A DNA stretch of 7,174 nt from UBA9337 sp036584565 (GCA_036584565.1 JAZHDF010000016.1:1-7174); one strand, 5' to 3'. Shown: positions 1-5,654, counted from the stretch's first letter. The notes: a model not told the origin generated them from the letters alone. Translations and numbers: made by a program.

Positions 1-191
1 ATGTTATCAAAGCTCCTGATGATTTTTTCATATTAATTTATTTAAATAATTTTTTAGCAATCATTGTATTCCCTTTCTTTTTATTGGCTACCTAGAGATA
101 GCAAAAAAATCTCTGGATCACTACATGACTAGAACGATCCTTGAGCAGTTTTAGGTATTGCAAATTTTATATAATAATACCACCCAAAAGC

Positions 192-224
192 AAAAAACAC
201 CACCTAATTAAAAATGATGTTTTT
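192..224 (-). terminator. Probable tyrS intrinsic terminator
   Basis: On the minus strand AAAAACATCA pairs with TGGTGTTTTT (10 bp including one G-U) around a 12-nt loop, and the right arm runs into a T-rich tract. It lies about 110 nt past the tyrS stop codon. On the plus strand the same hairpin has a C/A mismatch, so the minus reading is better. Confidence 0.6.
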
Positions 225-230
225 ATTTTA

Positions 231-251
231 TCTGCACGGGGTAATAAAGAA
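231..251. repeat. TCTGCACGGGGT motif, copy 1
   Basis: TCTGCACGGGGT followed by AATAAAGAA matches 3052-3072 at 20 of 21 positions; the first 8 bases recur at 5632. In all three places it directly abuts a hairpin with A- and T-rich arms. Its function is unknown. Confidence 0.55.
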
Positions 252-337
252 TATTAGACCCTATTTTGTAAATAAAAATAGTATTTTTATATTACTGATT
301 TCAGAGAAGCTTGCGATAATATTTCATACTAACTTAT

Positions 338-1306
338 TTATTTTTTCTCAAATAACTTAATTGCCTTTTCTCTACCATGATAAATCGATACTATTTCTAA
401 CGCTAATTTCTTTTTGATTTCATACGGATCCGCAATCTTATTTTCTAATTTTGTTCTTATGTCAACAATCTCTTTCATTGGTAAATAAGTGCAATCTACA
501 AAAAGTTGATAGATATTCTCATCTCCCTGGTTCATAATACCCTTAAACATTTCTTCTGCAGAAAAATCAAGAAATACGCCTGTCCCCAATGACTTGGACA
601 TCATTTTTTCTTTAGTTATTGGATTTTCAAGCAAGGTTGTTATAAAGACAAATTTTTCCTTATTTCTATATTTACCTTGCAAATCCCTGCCCACAAGAGC
701 ATTAAATTTTTGATCGTTTCCGCACATCTCAACATCGACATCTATCTCAACGGAATCCCAGCCTTGCATTATGGGATAAAAAAGTTCGTGAATATATATG
801 GGCTTTTCTTCATGTATGCGCTTTTCAAACATATCCCTCTCCAACATTTGCTGAACAGTGAAATTACCTGCTAATTCAAGGGCTTTTTTATTATCCATTT
901 TCGAAAACCAATCGTGATTATACATTATCTTAACTGGATTTTCTCTATTATCCAGATTTATAATTGGCCTTATCTGATCCAACCATGTTTTTGTATTTTC
1001 TACAACTTCCTTTCTTGTTAATTTTTTTCGGGTAGCTGTTTTATCAGTAGGATCACCAATGCGTGAAGTAAAATCACCTATTAAAAAAATTACTTCGTGA
1101 CCAAGTTGACGAAATTTTTCAAGAATCATGTAGTTTGTTGCGTGACCAAGATGCAAAGAGGTTCCTGTCGCATCTGTGCCAATATATATCCTCAATCTAT
1201 CTCCAGAAAGCATTTTCTGCTTTAATTTTTCTTTACTTGGAATAATTTCTGCAACTGAGCGTGTTAATAACTCATCTATTTTATTTTTATCAATAACAAC
1301 ATCCAT
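338..1306 (-). CDS. tyrS: Tyrosyl-tRNA synthetase, short form without S4 domain
   Basis: This cytoplasmic class I aminoacyl-tRNA synthetase charges tRNA-Tyr with tyrosine using ATP. The HIGH-type signature is HLGH (residues 52-55), inside a YIGTDATG context that gives the tyrosine-binding Tyr41 and Asp45. Tyr177-x3-Gln181-x2-Asp184 is the tyrosine-specific pocket motif and separates it from TrpRS. The KMSKS loop reads MMSKS (235-239). The helical anticodon-binding region runs to about 322. Typical bacterial TyrRS proteins have about 400-420 residues and end in an S4 RNA-binding domain; this one stops where S4 should begin. None of the three frames after the stop restores S4. The ATG at 1306 gives the normal N-terminus; no Shine-Dalgarno is visible, and the nearby promoter implies a very short 5' leader. 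It follows the radical SAM gene but is separated from it by a terminator, so it is probably transcribed alone. Confidence 0.95.
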   Translation of the reverse strand: MDVVIDKNKIDELLTRSVAEIIPSKEKLKQKMLSGDRLRIYIGTDATGTSLHLGHATNYMILEKFRQLGHEVIFLIGDFTSRIGDPTDKTATRKKLTRKEVVENTKTWLDQIRPIINLDNRENPVKIMYNHDWFSKMDNKKALELAGNFTVQQMLERDMFEKRIHEEKPIYIHELFYPIMQGWDSVEIDVDVEMCGNDQKFNALVGRDLQGKYRNKEKFVFITTLLENPITKEKMMSKSLGTGVFLDFSAEEMFKGIMNQGDENIYQLFVDCTYLPMKEIVDIRTKLENKIADPYEIKKKLALEIVSIYHGREKAIKLFEKK

Positions 1307-1321
1307 ATTTTGAGATATTTT

Positions 1322-1350
1322 AAAATAAGTAGTCCTTAATAGTTTATCAA
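1322..1350 (-). promoter_or_regulatory. Candidate tyrS promoter
   Basis: On the minus strand TTGATA (1350-1345) and TATTTT (1327-1322) are separated by 17 bp. Transcription would start about 8-10 nt before the tyrS ATG, which fits the absent Shine-Dalgarno. The -35 overlaps the T-tract of the preceding terminator by two bases. The -10 is weak. Confidence 0.4.
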
Positions 1351-1387
1351 AAAAATAATACTCTGTAAATAATTATACAGAGTATTA
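1349..1387 (-). terminator. Intrinsic terminator of the peptide/radical SAM operon
   Basis: On the minus strand TAATACTCTGTA pairs perfectly with TACAGAGTATTA (12 bp, 8-nt loop) and is followed by seven T residues. It lies 17 nt after the radical SAM stop codon and separates that operon from tyrS. Confidence 0.85.
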
Positions 1388-1403
1388 GTTAGAATAGTTA
1401 AGC

Positions 1404-2447
1404 TCATATCGAGCACTCAGTCTCTATATGGTCCCTGTCAACAAACGCCCTGTAGTATGCGTCACTGGCTATTCTCTTGAACCGGCAATAATCCTTAAGT
1501 TTCTCTTCACGACTCAAAACTCTATCACACTGCCAATACCACTTTGTGTTGCTACACACATCTTGCCATGGACACTCGGTTTGTGGACAAGTTAAAGGCT
1601 GATAACTTACGGTATGTACACCCTTGATGACCTCCTCTATTTTATTTATAAGATTGTCTTGCGATAAATTATGAGAATTCTCCAAATTCAGCTCAAACAA
1701 ATATGGGTCATCCCCTCCATATGCATATTCTGGGATTATACTTGAAAATAGATTAAGCGGAGTCACTGATCCAAAATCACGAACCACATCATAGAGAACT
1801 TTCTGTAAATCCATCCATTCATTCTCTGTTGGTCTTTTATATGAATCGTAATTGATTTCACAAATTAATGGAATGTAACCTAACTCCTCCAAAAACCAAG
1901 CACAGATATCATAAAGATTTCTGAAAGCTTTCGTCGGAATCACACAAACGCCTGCCCTGATTGGAAACTTATCAGTGTTATATTCCTTTATTAGATTTAC
2001 GATTCGTTTTGGATTAGGAGCTCCTGAATCAGGAAAAATTGGATTCTCCACAGATACAAAAGCATGACTAATGGCACTATTTTGCGCCGTTAAAACCCAG
2101 TTTTTGTTCATTGCTTTTCCAGCAGTTAGAATAAATGGTCTGACATTTGTAATGTTAAACCCCTTATTTGCCAACTTAAACAGCCTATCTCCGAGAACCA
2201 TTGGCTCTCCGCCTGAAAATCTATAGGAAAGTTTTCCATCAACATACTCATTGCACAGTTTTATAAATCTCATATATATATCAAACTGACTATCTGATAT
2301 ATCATAAGCAAATTTCTGCCTAGAACGAGACTTAAAATAATGACAATAAGTGCAGTTACAATTACACCTCCCTGTAACACCCACACTAACAGTATAGATT
2401 TTTTTTATGATATTTTTCTCTGATATACCTTGTCCTAAGTCTTTCAT
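1404..2447 (-). CDS. Radical SAM enzyme with C-terminal cysteine cluster (putative peptide maturase)
   Basis: The radical SAM CX3CX2C motif is at Cys28, Cys32 and Cys35 (read CNCNCTYC, with an extra Cys30); these residues bind the [4Fe-4S] cluster that cleaves S-adenosylmethionine. SGGEP (78-82) is the usual SAM-binding glycine motif. After the partial-barrel domain (about 15-240) the C-terminus has Cys287, Cys292, Cys298, Cys307 and Cys321, a CX4CX5CX8CX13C pattern resembling a SPASM or twitch domain that holds an auxiliary Fe-S cluster. Such tails are common in enzymes that modify ribosomal peptides, including thioether, C-C and epimerising types. The ATG at 2447 has an ideal site, GGAGGT five bases upstream, unlike tyrS, ddl and the reductase. 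A 40-codon ORF lies directly upstream in the same transcript and a terminator directly downstream. The radical SAM call is firm; the peptide-maturase role is inferred from architecture and context, and the reaction is unknown. Confidence 0.9.
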   Translation of the reverse strand: MKDLGQGISEKNIIKKIYTVSVGVTGRCNCNCTYCHYFKSRSRQKFAYDISDSQFDIYMRFIKLCNEYVDGKLSYRFSGGEPMVLGDRLFKLANKGFNITNVRPFILTAGKAMNKNWVLTAQNSAISHAFVSVENPIFPDSGAPNPKRIVNLIKEYNTDKFPIRAGVCVIPTKAFRNLYDICAWFLEELGYIPLICEINYDSYKRPTENEWMDLQKVLYDVVRDFGSVTPLNLFSSIIPEYAYGGDDPYLFELNLENSHNLSQDNLINKIEEVIKGVHTVSYQPLTCPQTECPWQDVCSNTKWYWQCDRVLSREEKLKDYCRFKRIASDAYYRAFVDRDHIETECSI

Positions 2448-2451
2448 TTTT

Positions 2452-2478
2452 TACCTCCACATAAAATAAAGGAGGATA
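2452..2478 (-). promoter_or_regulatory. Hairpin covering the radical SAM ribosome site
   Basis: On the minus strand TATCCTCC can pair with GGAGGTA (seven pairs with one bulged T) across a loop of about 12 nt. The right arm is the GGAGGT Shine-Dalgarno of the radical SAM gene, so folding would hide it. Translation through this stretch would open it. Confidence 0.4.
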
Positions 2479-2531
2479 CCTTTAAAACGTAAGGCACCCC
2501 CATCTGGATTAAAGGAGAAATAATTTGTCGC

Positions 2532-2654
2532 CTATGACTGCATATCCGTGGAATAAGCAATGGTCTTAGAGACATTGTCTCTTTTTTGTGCAGAAACTTT
2601 TGCCATCTCCTGTCGAACACGATCCGCCTTGGAAAGAACAACTTTTTTCTTCAT
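2532..2654 (-). CDS. 40-residue peptide, candidate precursor for the radical SAM enzyme
   Basis: A short ORF starts at ATG 2654 with GAGGTG four bases upstream and stops at TAG 2532-2534, 84 bp before the radical SAM start. The product begins MKKKVVLSKADRVRQ and ends TIAYSTDMQS. It is lysine/arginine-rich, with a probable amphipathic helix (about residues 8-30) and a more polar tail. It has no cysteine, no signal peptide and no membrane segment. Size, position, shared promoter and strong ribosome site fit a RiPP precursor or leader feeding the downstream enzyme. Against this, the tail has no recognised core motif (no Cys-rich, KxxxW or WxW pattern). The same frame stays open for 26 codons after the TAG. 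It could instead be a regulatory upstream ORF or an unrelated small protein. I do not recognise a family. Confidence 0.6.
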   Translation of the reverse strand: MKKKVVLSKADRVRQEMAKVSAQKRDNVSKTIAYSTDMQS

Positions 2655-2657
2655 GAC

Positions 2658-2698
2658 ACACCTCTTTTTTGAGTGTTTCTAGCTCTAGCGCGAGCCAG
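2658..2698 (-). promoter_or_regulatory. Leader hairpins upstream of the peptide ORF
   Basis: In the minus-strand leader, CTGGCTC pairs with GAGCTAG (2692-2698 with 2679-2685, 7 bp with one G-U) around loop GCGCTA. Immediately after it, ACACTC pairs with GAGGTGT (2676-2671 with 2664-2658, one bulge) around a six-A loop, which buries the GAGGTG ribosome site. Extending the first hairpin would use the same AAACAC bases as the second, so the two may compete. Confidence 0.4.
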
Positions 2699-2740
2699 CA
2701 ATACACGAACTGAAACCAATATCAGCTCGTAACTAAATTC

Positions 2741-2769
2741 AAGCTATCATCAAATCAAAAAATTGTCAA
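2741..2769 (-). promoter_or_regulatory. Promoter of the peptide/radical SAM operon
   Basis: On the minus strand a perfect TTGACA (2769-2764) is followed after 17 bp by TAGCTT (2746-2741), preceded by TG to give the extended -10 form TGATAGCTT. The start would be near 2734, leaving a leader of about 80 nt that contains the hairpins at 2658-2698. Confidence 0.6.
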
Positions 2770-2791
2770 TTAACAGAAATTAAATTCTAAT
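2763..2791 (+). promoter_or_regulatory. Candidate divergent promoter facing element A
   Basis: On the plus strand TTGTCA (2763-2768) and TCTAAT (2786-2791) are spaced by 17 bp, each 5/6 to consensus. The -35 lies in the palindromic ATTGTCAAT and overlaps the -35 of the opposing operon promoter. A transcript would run through the structured element at 2884-3059. The AT-rich background makes chance matches likely. Confidence 0.3.
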
Positions 2792-2837
2792 CTGAAATGC
2801 AATTTTATTTAGCTAAAATTCCGGATTTATAAATCAT

Positions 2838-2863
2838 AAAAAATAAGGCTTTTTAAAAGCCTT
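2838..2863 (-). terminator. Intrinsic terminator, minus strand
   Basis: AAGGCTTTT and AAAAGCCTT form a palindromic stem; on the minus strand it is followed by ATTTTTT, while the plus-strand side is not T-rich. It would stop read-through from ddl and the element at 2884-3059 before the peptide operon promoter. Confidence 0.6.
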
Positions 2864-2883
2864 AAATTTAATAAACACGAGAT

Positions 2884-3059
2884 GAGAGAATCCTCCTCGT
2901 TTATCATTCGGCCTACAAAGAAAGGACCTCATTCTTTATTTACAGTCTGGGTTTTTAAAAAATAAAGCCCTGCCTTTTTTAAAAACCCTCCGATTCTCTT
3001 ACAAACACAATAAAAAAAGAATTGCGTAATTAATTACATAATTCTTTTTTGTCTGCACG
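2884..3059. repeat. Structured intergenic element, copy A
   Basis: The 176-nt stretch aligns almost end to end with 5444-5639, starting at GAGAGAATCCTCCTC and ending at GTCTGCACG. GAGAGAATC (2884) can pair with GATTCTCTT near 2992-3000. Inside, GGGTTTTTAAAAAA pairs perfectly with TTTTTTAAAAACCC (14 bp, loop TAAAGCCCTGCC). The 3' part is an AT palindrome with flanking A and T tracts. No ORF is conserved between the copies. It lies between ddl and the peptide operon. A small RNA or a non-coding mobile element are both possible, and the strand is not settled by the few base-pair differences. Confidence 0.65.
3013..3050. terminator. Bidirectional terminator-like palindrome in copy A
   Basis: AAAAAAGAATTGCGTAAT faces ATTACATAATTCTTTTTT, with one G-T and one mismatch. 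T-tracts on both strands let it work either way: on the minus strand as a ddl terminator about 100 nt past the stop, on the plus strand as the end of a copy A transcript. Confidence 0.6.
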
Positions 3060-3072
3060 GGGTCATAAAGAA
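3052..3072. repeat. TCTGCACGGGGT motif, copy 2
   Basis: It matches 231-251 at 20 of 21 positions and begins right after the T-tract of the palindrome at 3013-3050. Its first 8 bases are the last 8 of element A. Confidence 0.55.
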
Positions 3073-3148
3073 AGTCCGAAATGTTTTTATGGACAAAAGA
3101 GAAATGTTTATATTCCAAAAAAATCAATAATCAGATTGATAAACTAGA

Positions 3149-4228
3149 TTAATTCTTTAATTCAATTTCTTTTTCATGTCTGTCTATTGCCAATTCAATA
3201 ACTCGGTCAATCAATTTTGCATAAGACAATCCGCTGGCTTCCCATAATTTCGGATACATGCTGATAGAAGTAAATCCGGGAATAGTGTTAATTTCATTAA
3301 TATAAATTTTATTGTTCTTGGTTAAGAAAAAATCCACCCGACTAATTCCTTCGCAATTTAGAGTTTTGAAAGCTTTGATAGATAAATTCTGAAATTCTTT
3401 GATTAAATTTTCAGAAATATCGGCCGGAATTTTCATCTTGGCTCCATTTTCATCCAGATACTTAGCCTCATAAGAATAGAAATCATGAGTTGGAATTATC
3501 TCTCCTACTGTCGAAGCCTGAGGATTTTCATTGCCCAAAACAGCACATTCGATTTCTTTGCCTTGGATAAATTCTTCAATAACTATTTTGTTGTCAAAAT
3601 CAAAAGCCAATTTAAGGGCTTTTTTAAATTCCTTCTCATTTCTCACTTTACTGATTCCCACCAAGGAACCTAGATTGGCCGGCTTGATAAAAAAAGGCAA
3701 GCCCAGATATTTTTTAATTTCCGCAAAAACTATTTTGCTTTTATCTTCAAAATGGAAAGATTTGAATTTTCCTATCGGCAACCCGGCCTCCTTAAATAAT
3801 CTTTTGGCCACATCTTTGTCCATTGCCACCGCTGAACCAAGAACGCCTGGGCCAACGAATGGAACATTGTAGATCTTAAATAATCCTTGAATAGTTCCGT
3901 CCTCGCCAAACGGACCGTGCAAAACCGGAAAAACCGCTTGAATATTTTTATTTTTCTCTTTGATTTTAAGGTGAAACTTCCCATCCTTCGAAAAAGGAAT
4001 TACTAAATCAACAGCACTCTTTTTTAAAAATAGCTTGTCGTCACCGCTTAATAATTCTTTTTGACTGAAACTTAACCAATTTCCCCTCTTATCAATTCCC
4101 ACTAGAGTTATATCATATTTATTTTTATCAATCGCTTTTAAAATATTTCTGGCCGAAATAACCGAAACCTCGTGCTCCGCCGATCGTCCGCCAAAAATTA
4201 TAGCTAGCTTTATTTTTTTGTTTTTCAT
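3149..4228 (-). CDS. ddl: D-alanine--D-alanine ligase
   Basis: This cytoplasmic ATP-grasp enzyme joins two D-alanines for the end of the peptidoglycan stem peptide. The length of 359 residues is normal for the longer Ddl type. The N-terminal GGRSAEHEVS (13-22) carries the catalytic Glu18. HGPFGEDGTIQG (104-115) is the family signature. FIKPANLGSLVG (180-191) is the ATP-binding loop. EAKY (254-257) ends in the Tyr that corresponds to E. coli DdlB Tyr216, favouring D-Ala-D-Ala over D-Ala-D-lactate. GISRVDFF (Arg297, Asp299) and NEINTIPGFT (Glu312, Asn314) bind magnesium and phosphate. The ATG at 4228 gives the standard N-terminus; there is no visible Shine-Dalgarno. It lies 30 bp downstream of the reductase gene on the same strand, so they are probably co-transcribed. 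All key residues are present and the gene looks intact. It implies peptidoglycan synthesis in the host. Confidence 0.97.
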   Translation of the reverse strand: MKNKKIKLAIIFGGRSAEHEVSVISARNILKAIDKNKYDITLVGIDKRGNWLSFSQKELLSGDDKLFLKKSAVDLVIPFSKDGKFHLKIKEKNKNIQAVFPVLHGPFGEDGTIQGLFKIYNVPFVGPGVLGSAVAMDKDVAKRLFKEAGLPIGKFKSFHFEDKSKIVFAEIKKYLGLPFFIKPANLGSLVGISKVRNEKEFKKALKLAFDFDNKIVIEEFIQGKEIECAVLGNENPQASTVGEIIPTHDFYSYEAKYLDENGAKMKIPADISENLIKEFQNLSIKAFKTLNCEGISRVDFFLTKNNKIYINEINTIPGFTSISMYPKLWEASGLSYAKLIDRVIELAIDRHEKEIELKN

Positions 4229-4258
4229 AATTATAAATAATGCCTATCTTAACTACAT

Positions 4259-5125
4259 CTATCTTAAATATTTATTCGAAAATGCATTTTTATCAACATA
4301 TTGCCAACCGAATTTTTCAAAACTTTCCCTGATTGAAATTGGATGCACACCCGTGAGATTCTCCATTCTGGAAAAATTTAATGAAGTGTCCGGCAAAAAA
4401 TCAATTGGTCTATCCTTTGGTATCGGTTCCTCTATTAGTCCCTCCGTGGATACGCCCAAAGACTCCAATCCTTCTTTTGTAAAATCATACACGCTCTTTC
4501 TTTCACCGGAGACATTCATAATGCCATTGAAGTCGGATTTGGCAATTTTCACAATAGCCTCTGATGCTTGTTTATAACTGAGCGGGGACTTATACATATC
4601 ATTAAAACGTCGAACTTCTTTTCCCTCTTCAATTTCTTCTTTTAATTTCCGAAATCGACTATCCAATTTCCCATTAACAAATCCGTACAAATAACTCGGA
4701 CGAACAATACAATAACTATCAGCCTTTTTTCTGACCAATTCTTCGCAGGACTTCAAATTATTTCCGTACTTTGTCACCGGATTCAGCTCATCATCCTCAT
4801 TATATAATCCCTTCTGACCGTCAAATATTCCATCGCTTGAAATATAAACAATCCGACTTCCCTTAGCATTCTCAAGAAATTCAGTCATAGAATCTATCAA
4901 TTTCTTTGAATCATCAATAAATTCAATCTTTGCCGGAAGAAATATTATATCTGTTTTTTTATCGCCCAGTATTTGCATTATATCGTCGGAAAAAAAATCA
5001 AAAGCAACTGAATCCGGATATTTTTTGTTTCTATTGTGAGTCAAAATAACTCTTTCGCAAGAAGATTTAATATCTTCATAAATCTGCTCTCCTAAAAAAC
5101 CGGTACCTATTATCGCCGCTTTCAT
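4259..5125 (-). CDS. Extended SDR, dTDP-4-dehydrorhamnose reductase (RmlD)-like
   Basis: This is a predicted cytoplasmic NAD(P)-dependent sugar-nucleotide reductase of 288 residues, the usual RmlD length. The Rossmann glycine motif GTGFLG is at 7-12. ISSDGIFDG (95-103) matches the RmlD ISTDYVFDG segment that supplies the active-site Ser/Thr. NPVTKYGNNLKSCEEL (115-130) is the active-site helix, RPSYLYG (142-148) follows it, and DRPIDFLPDTSLN (238-250) matches the C-terminal RmlD substrate segment. One oddity stands out: the YxxxK motif reads Tyr120-Gly-Asn-Asn-Leu124-Lys125, so the catalytic Lys position holds Leu and a Lys follows it. The enzyme may have altered activity or serve only in binding. 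The start at 5125 gives the Rossmann strand directly; no Shine-Dalgarno is seen. It is first in a likely operon with ddl, which suggests a cell-surface glycan role. The substrate cannot be read from the sequence. Confidence 0.85.
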   Translation of the reverse strand: MKAAIIGTGFLGEQIYEDIKSSCERVILTHNRNKKYPDSVAFDFFSDDIMQILGDKKTDIIFLPAKIEFIDDSKKLIDSMTEFLENAKGSRIVYISSDGIFDGQKGLYNEDDELNPVTKYGNNLKSCEELVRKKADSYCIVRPSYLYGFVNGKLDSRFRKLKEEIEEGKEVRRFNDMYKSPLSYKQASEAIVKIAKSDFNGIMNVSGERKSVYDFTKEGLESLGVSTEGLIEEPIPKDRPIDFLPDTSLNFSRMENLTGVHPISIRESFEKFGWQYVDKNAFSNKYLR

Positions 5126-5159
5126 AATTTTATAAGAATCAGTAATTATAGCTCTGTCA

Positions 5160-5168
5160 ATTATAACA
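5160..5168 (-). promoter_or_regulatory. Extended -10 promoter for the reductase/ddl operon
   Basis: On the minus strand TGTTATAAT is a perfect extended -10 (TG, one base, TATAAT). No good -35 lies 17 bp upstream, which extended -10 promoters can tolerate. Transcription would start near 5153, about 28 nt before the start codon. A second TATAAT at 5150-5145 is an alternative. Confidence 0.5.
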
Positions 5169-5443
5169 CAATCCCGAAGCTTAGACCTGCTATACCAGAA
5201 TTTTTCTTGTACGAAGTAATATTATTTTCAAAATAAAAAAACTTACTTTTTATTCCTGAGATAATATAGCTATCCCCCTTTATAAAAAATCAAGAACCCT
5301 TATTAATTCTTTATTGTCAATATATCGTTAATATTATAGTAAAATAGGATAAATTAACTACTTTTAATGCAAACTGGTGGCGTTAGAACCAAAAAATACT
5401 TATAATTAAGAATTTTTTTGTTCTATTATACAAAGCCCTGAAC
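5169..5443. other. AT-rich divergent intergenic region
   Basis: No ORF with coding character is visible. A plus-strand TTGTCA (5314-5319) with TATAGT (5335-5340) is a possible promoter for element B, but its 15-bp spacer is short. The same ATTGTCAAT word lies at a similar distance (about 120-130 bp) before element A. A minus-strand TATAAT occurs near 5425. Confidence 0.4.
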
Positions 5444-5527
5444 GAGAGAATCCTCCTCATTCATCATTCAGTGTGCAAAGCACCGGCCTCAATCTTCATT
5501 CACAGTCTGGGTTTAAAAAAGTAACGC

Positions 5528-5547
5528 CCTGCCTGCCGGCAGGCAGG
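5528..5547. repeat. 20-bp GC palindrome, copy 1
   Basis: CCTGCCTGCC/GGCAGGCAGG is a perfect inverted repeat in otherwise AT-rich DNA, at the apex of the internal hairpin of element B. Element A has only CCTGCC there, so it appears to be an insertion or expansion. Confidence 0.8.
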
Positions 5548-5592
5548 AGTTTACTTTTTTTAGAAACCCTTCGATTCCCTCACAAGCACAAT

Positions 5593-5630
5593 AAAAAAGA
5601 ATTACGTAATTAATTACGTAATTCTTTTTT
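5593..5630. terminator. Perfect AT palindrome in copy B, terminator-like on both strands
   Basis: AAAAAAGAATTACGTAATT is followed by its exact reverse complement, 38 nt in all, ending in six T on either strand. It matches 3013-3050. On the plus strand it would end a transcript of element B. Confidence 0.6.
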
Positions 5631-5654
5631 GTCTGCACGCCGTAGTAGAGGATG

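Larger units (their letters stand above)
1..337. other. Intergenic region downstream of tyrS
   Basis: No convincing complete gene is seen here. It holds the probable tyrS terminator (192-224) and a copy of the TCTGCACGGGGT motif (231-251). Around 90-155 are small inverted repeats: AGAGAT with ATCTCT, and GGATC with GATCC. At the left edge two open stretches compete: a minus-strand start at 31 reading MKKSSGALIT off the window, and a plus-strand frame open from 3 to 95 with a hydrophobic translation. Neither has a ribosome site or enough length to call. Confidence 0.5.
5444..5639. repeat. Structured intergenic element, copy B
   Basis: The 196-nt stretch aligns with 2884-3059: the first half (GAGAGAATCCTCCTC through CAGTCTGGGTTT) aligns without gaps, and the last part through GTCTGCACG almost so. 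The internal stem is kept in altered form (GGGTTT then AAAAAAGTAA against TTACTTTTTT then AAACCC). The 20-nt length difference is accounted for by a GC palindrome at its tip. It sits between the minus-strand reductase and the plus-strand HAD/nucleosidase unit, so neither flanking gene needs its terminator. That favours an independent transcript or a mobile element. Confidence 0.65.

Noticed and set aside
3..95. Plus-strand open frame with hydrophobic translation at the left edge
   Set aside because: T-rich DNA gives Phe/Ile/Leu runs by default. It is short and has no visible start, so a truncated membrane-protein end cannot be claimed.
677..874. Plus-strand ORF inside tyrS
   Set aside because: It is antisense to the conserved TyrRS catalytic domain, with no ribosome site or recognisable domain.
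2444..2641. 65-codon minus-strand ORF whose stop overlaps the radical SAM start as ATGA
   Set aside because: It starts at TTG with no ribosome site and overlaps, in another frame, the 40-codon ORF that has ATG and GAGGTG. Its composition looks like an out-of-frame shadow. The ATGA overlap is noted but not enough.
2884..3059. CRISPR array or T-box leader
   Set aside because: There are no short regularly spaced repeats, and the conserved T-box core is absent in both copies.
3485..3984. Several ORFs (both strands) inside ddl
   Set aside because: All are out-of-frame or antisense to strongly conserved Ddl motifs.
3149..4228. D-Ala-D-lactate (vancomycin-resistance type) ligase
   Set aside because: The EAKY tyrosine and overall motifs fit ordinary D-Ala-D-Ala ligase, and no vanH/vanX-like genes are nearby.
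4218..4577. Plus-strand ORF over the 3' end of the reductase
   Set aside because: It is antisense to the conserved RmlD-like C-terminal segment, with no independent support.
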